NCBI GenBank assembly: GCA_002418705.1 | Contig: DIEQ01000088.1 | Coordinates: 283-9,858, forward strand | Reading direction: 5' to 3' | Length of the DNA: 9,576 nucleotides | Source of the DNA: Mageeibacillus sp. UBA5770 | GTDB taxonomy: Bacteria > Bacillota_A > Clostridia > Saccharofermentanales > Saccharofermentanaceae | Shown here: in pieces, positions 5,249 to 9,576 of the stretch | Numbering within the stretch: the first letter of the stretch is position 1 | Layout: every line of letters begins with the position of its first letter | Position numbers and translations under genes: made by a program | The notes under the pieces: generated by a model | Seen by the model: only the letters and a program-made list of their open reading frames with translations | What the model was told of the DNA's origin: nothing | Databases searched by the model: none

Positions 5249-7183
5249 TTAATACTGCCTTGCTTTCTTAAGTTCTTCTTTTTGTTCCATAGTCTTTTGA
5301 ACAACACTCTCCATACCGGAGACTTCTGCCTGTCCGCATCTCCAGAAGGCCATATAGCCGTCTGTCATTGTCTTGGGCAGAACTTTGATATCGATGACGG
5401 TAGAGATAGTCTGGAGCTCGGAATCCCTGATTGCTGCCAGGAGTTCTTCTTCCGTCTTGACTGTGTATGTCTTGCATCCGTATCCTTCACCGATTTTAGC
5501 AAAGTCGACGTGGATCAGTTCACCGTCCAATTTGTTGGTTTTTTCGTTTCTTGCACGCATCTCGGTTCCAAAGCTGCGTTGTCCGCGGTCTAGCTGCAGG
5601 TTGTTGATGCAGCCAAAGCCGACATTGTCGAACACGACGACATTGATCTTTTTCTTTTCCTGCAGAGAGGTGAGAAGCTCAGAATGAAGCATCATAAAGG
5701 ATCCGTCACCGACGAGCGCGTATACTTCGCGGTCGGGCTCGGCCATCTTTACTCCAAGGGCTGCGTTGATCTCGTATCCCATGCATGAATAGCCATATTC
5801 CATGTGATAACTGCGAAGACTCTTGGCACGATAGACTCTCTGCAGGTCGCCCGGCAGTGAACCGGAGGCGCCGACAACAATTGCATTCACATCGAGCTGT
5901 TCGTCAAGAATGCCGAGGACTCTTGTCTGCGTGAGCTTTGTTCCGAGGAATTGGCTGTATTCTTCCAGGTAGGAAGCCAGGTCGTCCTTTACTTCAGGGA
6001 CAAATCCCTTTGCGGTGTAGTCTACATGGAATAAGCGGTTCAATTCAACGGACCAGGCATCCTGTGCTTCCTTGATTTCGGTTGTGTAGCCAGAGACATA
6101 TTCATCAGCGGCAAGTCTTTCTCTCAGCATATCAAGAGCAGTCATAGCGTCAGCCGTAACCCGGATGGCATCCATCTTATATGAATCGAACAATGCAATA
6201 TTGATATTCAGGTAATCAACGGATGGATTCTGATACAGCCATTTAGAAGCGGTGGTGAAGTCCGTATAACGTGTTCCGACTCCGATAACGAGGTCGGTCT
6301 CATGCGCAAGCATGTTTGCTGACAGGCATCCTGTCGTACCGACACCTCCAACATTGAGAGGGTGGCTTGTAAGTGTCGCGCTTTTGCCTGCCTGCGTTTC
6401 GGCATATGGGATATTGAAGGCTTCGGCAAACCGGATAAGTGCTTCGCCTGCTTCAGAGTATCTGACTCCTCCGCCGCAGATGATAAGAGGTTTTTTCTTT
6501 CTCTTGACGAGCTCGACTGCTTCGCGGAGCATAGCGTCGGTAGGCGGTGTTCTTTCGATGCGGTGTACTCGTTTCATAAAGAAATAATCAGGGTAGTCAT
6601 ATGCTTCACCCTGTACATCCTGCGGAAGGCAGATGGTAACGGCTCCTGTGTTGGCAGGATCTGTTAATGTGCGCATTGCGTTGATCATTGCCGACATGAG
6701 CTGCTCGGGTCGGTTGATACGATCCCAATATTTACTTACTGGCCTGAAGGCATCATTGGTCGTCAATGACAGGTCGTCAAACTGCTCCATTTGCTGAAGT
6801 ACAGGGTCAGGCTGTCTTACGGCATATGTATCGCCCGGTAAAAACAATACGGGTATCCGGTTCGCTGTCGCAGTGGCCGCAGCTGTTACCATGTTGGCTG
6901 CACCCGGGCCGACGGATGAGGTACAGGCGTAGATCTGGCGTCTGTGATTCTGTTTGGCATAACCCATTGCTGCGGCTGCCATACCCTGCTCGTTTCTGGA
7001 CTGGTGTACGAGTAAATCTCCCGGATTTTCATCGAGGGCCTGACCTAAGCCTACGACATTTCCGTGCCCGAATATTGTGAAGATGCCTTTGACGAATTTC
7101 TGTTCAACACCATCAAATTCGACATATTGCTGGTTTAGGAATTTCACTATGGCTTGTCCAACAGTAAGACGAAACGTATCCAT
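5249..7183 (-). CDS. iolD: 3D-(3,5/4)-trihydroxycyclohexane-1,2-dione hydrolase IolD
   Basis: A 644-residue thiamine-diphosphate enzyme that hydrolyses the cyclohexane-dione from IolE to 5-deoxy-glucuronate, opening the inositol ring. The N-terminal pyrimidine domain carries the catalytic Glu65 in [17 protein letters not shown]. The stretch [15 protein letters not shown]...[14 protein letters not shown] is diagnostic of IolD within the ThDP family. The C-terminal pyrophosphate domain has GDG at 492-494 and the matching Asn520 in FDNVGFG (Mg2+ and ThDP binding). Length agrees with B. subtilis IolD (637). I chose ATG 7183, with AGGAGA six bases upstream (7190-7195); the frame stays open 60 codons further, but that part only shadows the larA-family gene. 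It begins 19 bp after that gene's stop, so the two are co-transcribed. It is the last gene before the convergent terminator. Confidence 0.96.
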   Translation of the reverse strand: MDTFRLTVGQAIVKFLNQQYVEFDGVEQKFVKGIFTIFGHGNVVGLGQALDENPGDLLVHQSRNEQGMAAAAMGYAKQNHRRQIYACTSSVGPGAANMVTAAATATANRIPVLFLPGDTYAVRQPDPVLQQMEQFDDLSLTTNDAFRPVSKYWDRINRPEQLMSAMINAMRTLTDPANTGAVTICLPQDVQGEAYDYPDYFFMKRVHRIERTPPTDAMLREAVELVKRKKKPLIICGGGVRYSEAGEALIRFAEAFNIPYAETQAGKSATLTSHPLNVGGVGTTGCLSANMLAHETDLVIGVGTRYTDFTTASKWLYQNPSVDYLNINIALFDSYKMDAIRVTADAMTALDMLRERLAADEYVSGYTTEIKEAQDAWSVELNRLFHVDYTAKGFVPEVKDDLASYLEEYSQFLGTKLTQTRVLGILDEQLDVNAIVVGASGSLPGDLQRVYRAKSLRSYHMEYGYSCMGYEINAALGVKMAEPDREVYALVGDGSFMMLHSELLTSLQEKKKINVVVFDNVGFGCINNLQLDRGQRSFGTEMRARNEKTNKLDGELIHVDFAKIGEGYGCKTYTVKTEEELLAAIRDSELQTISTVIDIKVLPKTMTDGYMAFWRCGQAEVSGMESVVQKTMEQKEELKKARQY

Positions 7184-7202
7184 ATTCTTTCTCCTGATTC
7201 TT

Positions 7203-8462
7203 TTAATGAGTCTGTGAGCAGAAGGGGAGGGTAGAACCGCCATATGGCATGGCGATAATTTTGGCATCCCTGCCCAGTGCCCTGAATGCCTCTTCCAAAG
7301 CACTCTGTGCATCTCCATATGGTTCGAGGTGGCAATTCCGAACAAAATCATCCTGCAGATCACTTACAAGCAGGATTCTTGCCGACTCAAGTACGATCGC
7401 AATGGCAGCAGCCTTATGTCCGCCAAGCTGGAAATCTTCCTGGATATGGGAAATCATATCACATGCCTTTTCGTGCCCGAGCATCCACTCTTCAAAACAG
7501 TGCTCGCCCAGTCCTTCTTTGGCAGAGGCAAGCCAAATGATGATTCCCCCGTCCTTGACGGCATGCTTGGAGTTGTCGAGCGCCTTTTGGGCCTGGTAAA
7601 GATTGATGTCTTTCGGATAGCCGCCCGGGGAGACAATTACAATGTCAGCTTTCTGTGGGATGTTGACGCGGTATAGGCCGTCAAGGAAGTCACATCCTGC
7701 GCGGTGCGCTTGTACGTGATGGCCGCACACGCATTTACGGATGTGTTTTTTCTCATCCAGGACTACATTGACGATAAAATCGATCGGTACAAAGTCAGCG
7801 ACTTCTTCAATGTCTTCCCGGACGGGATTCCCGTCGAGTGCGCCGGCTTTGGCTTCCGGCATGACCATTTTGCTGTGATTGGCTGATATTGCATTCCTTG
7901 TTGACACGCCCGGCATGATTGCTTTGGCACCGCCGCTGTATCCGGCAAAATAATGAAACTCAATGTTCCCGACACAAATGCGGCGGTCAGCACGGACAAC
8001 AGGTCCGAAGATTTCGTATGGCGTCCCCCTGGAACTGGTTCCAACCAGTATAAAATCGTCGACCGAATCGATGCAGGATGTACTTTCGTAGACTTCGTCA
8101 CCGACCATACTGCGCATTTCCTGCTCTGTGTGCGGACGATGACTGCCGAGGGCGAATACGACTGTAATGTCTTCCCTGGCTATTCCGGCGAGGTACAGGC
8201 GCTTGATAATTACCGGAATGATCTTGTAGGACGGAACAGGTCGGGTAATATCACTTGTTATGATGACGACTTTTTCGCCCGGTTTCACGATCTTCTCGAG
8301 TTTTGACGTCCCGATCGGATGATCCATCGCTGCTTCAATTTCCTCGATCTCGGTAAGGTCGGAAGTGCCCGCTATATCGTTGGGCTTTAAAACAGCAAGG
8401 ACATTCTCATCCGGCAAATCAAGTTCGATTTTCTTCTTATCATATCCAAATTGTATCTTCAT
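7203..8462 (-). CDS. LarA-family nickel-pincer racemase/epimerase, substrate unknown
   Basis: A 419-residue homologue of nickel-dependent lactate racemase LarA (DUF2088), which uses a pyridinium-thiocarboxylate nickel pincer to racemise or epimerise 2-hydroxy acids by hydride transfer. All key residues align with Lactiplantibacillus plantarum LarA: His108 in ALGSHRPH, His170 and pincer-attaching Lys180 in [11 protein letters not shown] (174 and 184 there), and nickel ligand His196 in NHSKM (200 there). DITRPVP (71-77) is also family-typical. It should be active only if pincer-making LarB, LarC and LarE exist elsewhere; none is here. Start ATG 8462 has GGAG six bases upstream (8469-8472). It lies between tktB and iolD, so a sugar or cyclitol acid is likelier than lactate; family members acting on other hydroxy acids are known. 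Intact; the substrate is inferred from context only. Confidence 0.93.
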   Translation of the reverse strand: MKIQFGYDKKKIELDLPDENVLAVLKPNDIAGTSDLTEIEEIEAAMDHPIGTSKLEKIVKPGEKVVIITSDITRPVPSYKIIPVIIKRLYLAGIAREDITVVFALGSHRPHTEQEMRSMVGDEVYESTSCIDSVDDFILVGTSSRGTPYEIFGPVVRADRRICVGNIEFHYFAGYSGGAKAIMPGVSTRNAISANHSKMVMPEAKAGALDGNPVREDIEEVADFVPIDFIVNVVLDEKKHIRKCVCGHHVQAHRAGCDFLDGLYRVNIPQKADIVIVSPGGYPKDINLYQAQKALDNSKHAVKDGGIIIWLASAKEGLGEHCFEEWMLGHEKACDMISHIQEDFQLGGHKAAAIAIVLESARILLVSDLQDDFVRNCHLEPYGDAQSALEEAFRALGRDAKIIAMPYGGSTLPFCSQTH

Positions 8463-8508
8463 TTTTCTCTCCGTGTTCCGTCAGAAACAATAACGCCCGG
8501 GAAGGGAA

Positions 8509-8522
8509 GGCGCATACGCGCC
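8509..8522. repeat. Small hairpin in the tktB-larA-family gap
   Basis: GGCGC (8509-8513) pairs with GCGCC (8518-8522) around ATAC in the 90-bp gap between tktB and the LarA-family gene. No T-run follows on the minus strand, so it is not a terminator. A CCCGGG lies close by (8496-8501). It might act in transcript processing or stability; no promoter is visible in the gap. Confidence 0.4.
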
Positions 8523-8552
8523 GGCATATCCAAAACGTGAAGAAGTTTCTGG

Positions 8553-9533
8553 TTATGAATTTGACTTCTGATTCTTAAGTTTAATCACTTCCTGAACTTT
8601 TTCAACAATTTTCTCCGGAGTCAGGTCATAATGCATGCGCAGGTAATCTTCCGGACCGACGGAACCGAAAAGATCGTTAACTCCGACAAAACCTACATAG
8701 GTAGGATATGTCCTGCTCAGGAACTCGGATACAGCTCCGCCAAGACCGCCGATGATGTTCGCATTTTCTGCAGTCACAACAGCACCTGTCTTTTTGGCAC
8801 AGGCGAGTACTGTTTCCTCGTCAAGAGGCTTAATTGTGAAAATGTCGACGACCTGAGCTGAAATGCCCTGCGTTTCAAGCATCTGTGCAGCTTTCAGTGC
8901 TTCAGCTACCATGATCCCGCATGCAATGATAGTAACATCGGTGCCCTCGCGGAGAAGATTTGCCTTGCCGAGTTCAAATTCACTGCCTTCGCCGTATACG
9001 GCAACGCTGTTTTTACGGGGTGTCCGGATGTATGTAACTCCGTCTCTGTCTTTTGTCTTGAGGAGAACGTCCGCAAGCTGAACGGAATCAACTATATCAA
9101 AAATGGCAGCTTCGGGTATCAGCCGGTACATTGCAACATCCTCGAAAGGCATGTGTGTTCCGCCGTTAAATGCAGCGGTTACGCCCGGATCAGAACCAAT
9201 TATTCGGACATTATTGTGGGCATATCCAACGGAAAGGAACACCTGATCAAAACAGCGTCTTGAAGCGAAGGGTCCGAAGGTATGGGCATAAGGTTTTTTA
9301 CCGGCTGCGGACATCCCGGCAGCAACACCCATCATGTTTGCCTCCTGAACACCGCAGTCAATAGCTCTTTCCGGGTATTTTTTGCGTACTTTGGTAGTGG
9401 ACATTGAGTTCATAAGATCGGCATCCAGATATACAACCTGCGGATCTGTCTCGATGAGCTTTTCAATGGATGCAGCAAAGGCATCCTTCATTGCAATTTT
9501 CTCTTTGTCGCCATTATAAATTACTTTAAACAC
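8553..9533 (-). CDS. tktB: Transketolase, C-terminal subunit
   Basis: A 326-residue C-terminal half (pyrimidine-binding plus C-terminal domains) of a split transketolase, which moves two-carbon ketol units between sugar phosphates with ThDP. Catalytic Glu64 sits in CGVQEANMMGVAAG. HTFGPFASRRCFDQVFLS, GSDPGVTAAFNGGTHMPFED and VTYIRTPRKN follow; the C-terminal domain begins near residue 190. The pyrophosphate-binding GDG half must come from the adjacent tktA. I place the start at GTG 9533 (MFKVIYNGDKEKIA), which matches the usual N-terminus and has GGGGGT seven bases upstream; a TTG at 9548 would add five residues. It overlaps the end of tktA by 8 bp, implying coupled translation. Split transketolases are common in Clostridia and often serve special pathways, and placement in an inositol operon suggests the same here. 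The exact substrate is unknown. Confidence 0.92.
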   Translation of the reverse strand: MFKVIYNGDKEKIAMKDAFAASIEKLIETDPQVVYLDADLMNSMSTTKVRKKYPERAIDCGVQEANMMGVAAGMSAAGKKPYAHTFGPFASRRCFDQVFLSVGYAHNNVRIIGSDPGVTAAFNGGTHMPFEDVAMYRLIPEAAIFDIVDSVQLADVLLKTKDRDGVTYIRTPRKNSVAVYGEGSEFELGKANLLREGTDVTIIACGIMVAEALKAAQMLETQGISAQVVDIFTIKPLDEETVLACAKKTGAVVTAENANIIGGLGGAVSEFLSRTYPTYVGFVGVNDLFGSVGPEDYLRMHYDLTPEKIVEKVQEVIKLKNQKSNS

Positions 9534-9576
9534 CTTCAGTACCCCCAATCACTTTGTCGAGTTCGGCAATCGCTTC
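9526..9576 (-). CDS. tktA: Transketolase N-terminal subunit, last 16 codons only
   Basis: The window edge cuts this gene, leaving a C-terminus EAIAELDKVIGGTEGV and a TAA at 9528-9526. The frame overlaps the start of tktB by 8 bp. The identity is inferred: tktB is a C-terminal half-transketolase that needs a partner, which is normally encoded immediately upstream with a short overlap. The visible residues alone do not prove it. Confidence 0.65.
   Translation of the reverse strand, partial: EAIAELDKVIGGTEGV

Noticed and set aside
5282..7080. Multiple plus-strand ORFs of about 70-105 codons opposite iolD
   Set aside because: All are frame shadows of a complete, motif-verified iolD and lack start signals.
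7184..7363. 60-codon N-terminal extension of IolD
   Set aside because: The extension lies within the C-terminal coding region of the LarA-family gene in another frame, has no matching ribosome binding site, and IolD proteins begin near the ATG at 7183.
7203..8462. Calling this gene lactate racemase
   Set aside because: The family is LarA but many members use other 2-hydroxy acids, and the inositol and transketolase neighbours do not point to lactate.

Overview
The window reads as chromosomal DNA of a low-GC Gram-positive anaerobe, most likely a member of the Clostridia (Lachnospiraceae-like). The basis is strong AGGAGG-type ribosome binding sites, several GTG and TTG starts, a ParA/ParB pair of the kind found on Firmicutes integrative elements, and inositol-catabolism proteins that resemble Firmicutes homologues. 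This is inference from protein character; no 16S or other marker gene is present.

Left part (1-3076), accessory in character. On the minus strand lies parA, followed by the first 32 codons of parB, which run off the window edge. The parB start is a TTG with a perfect AGGAGG site, and both sit inside the 3' end of parA. Upstream of parA is a gene-free stretch of about 250 bp with a dense set of inverted repeats. On the plus strand follow a doubtful small ORF and a clear membrane protein: zinc ribbon, charged coiled coil, one transmembrane helix, PASTA-like domain, Thr/Ser-Glu-Val repeat linker and C-terminal OB-fold-like domain. About 440 bp of AT-rich, repeat-bearing DNA with no convincing gene then leads to a tRNA.

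Middle (3071-3270). This is a complete tRNA-Thr(UGU) gene on the minus strand with encoded CCA, its own TTGACA-17-TAGAAT promoter and an intrinsic terminator. The gene-poor DNA and ParAB-type genes lie on the 3' side of the tRNA, the usual side for an element integrated at a tRNA gene. No integrase or second att copy is visible.

Right part (3357-9576), a myo-inositol catabolic locus. iolR (DeoR family, minus) is divergent from iolB (plus). iolB converges on a minus-strand operon that reads tktA (C-terminal end only), tktB, a LarA-family nickel-pincer racemase/epimerase, then iolD. A 21-bp perfect-stem terminator separates iolB from iolD. IolD opens the cyclic trione to 5-deoxy-glucuronate and IolB isomerises that to 5-dehydro-2-deoxy-gluconate, so they are consecutive steps although encoded on opposite strands. 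The unusual point is the operon linking iolD with a two-subunit transketolase and a complete LarA-type enzyme. Neither belongs to the textbook iol pathway, and together they suggest a variant cyclitol or sugar-acid route.
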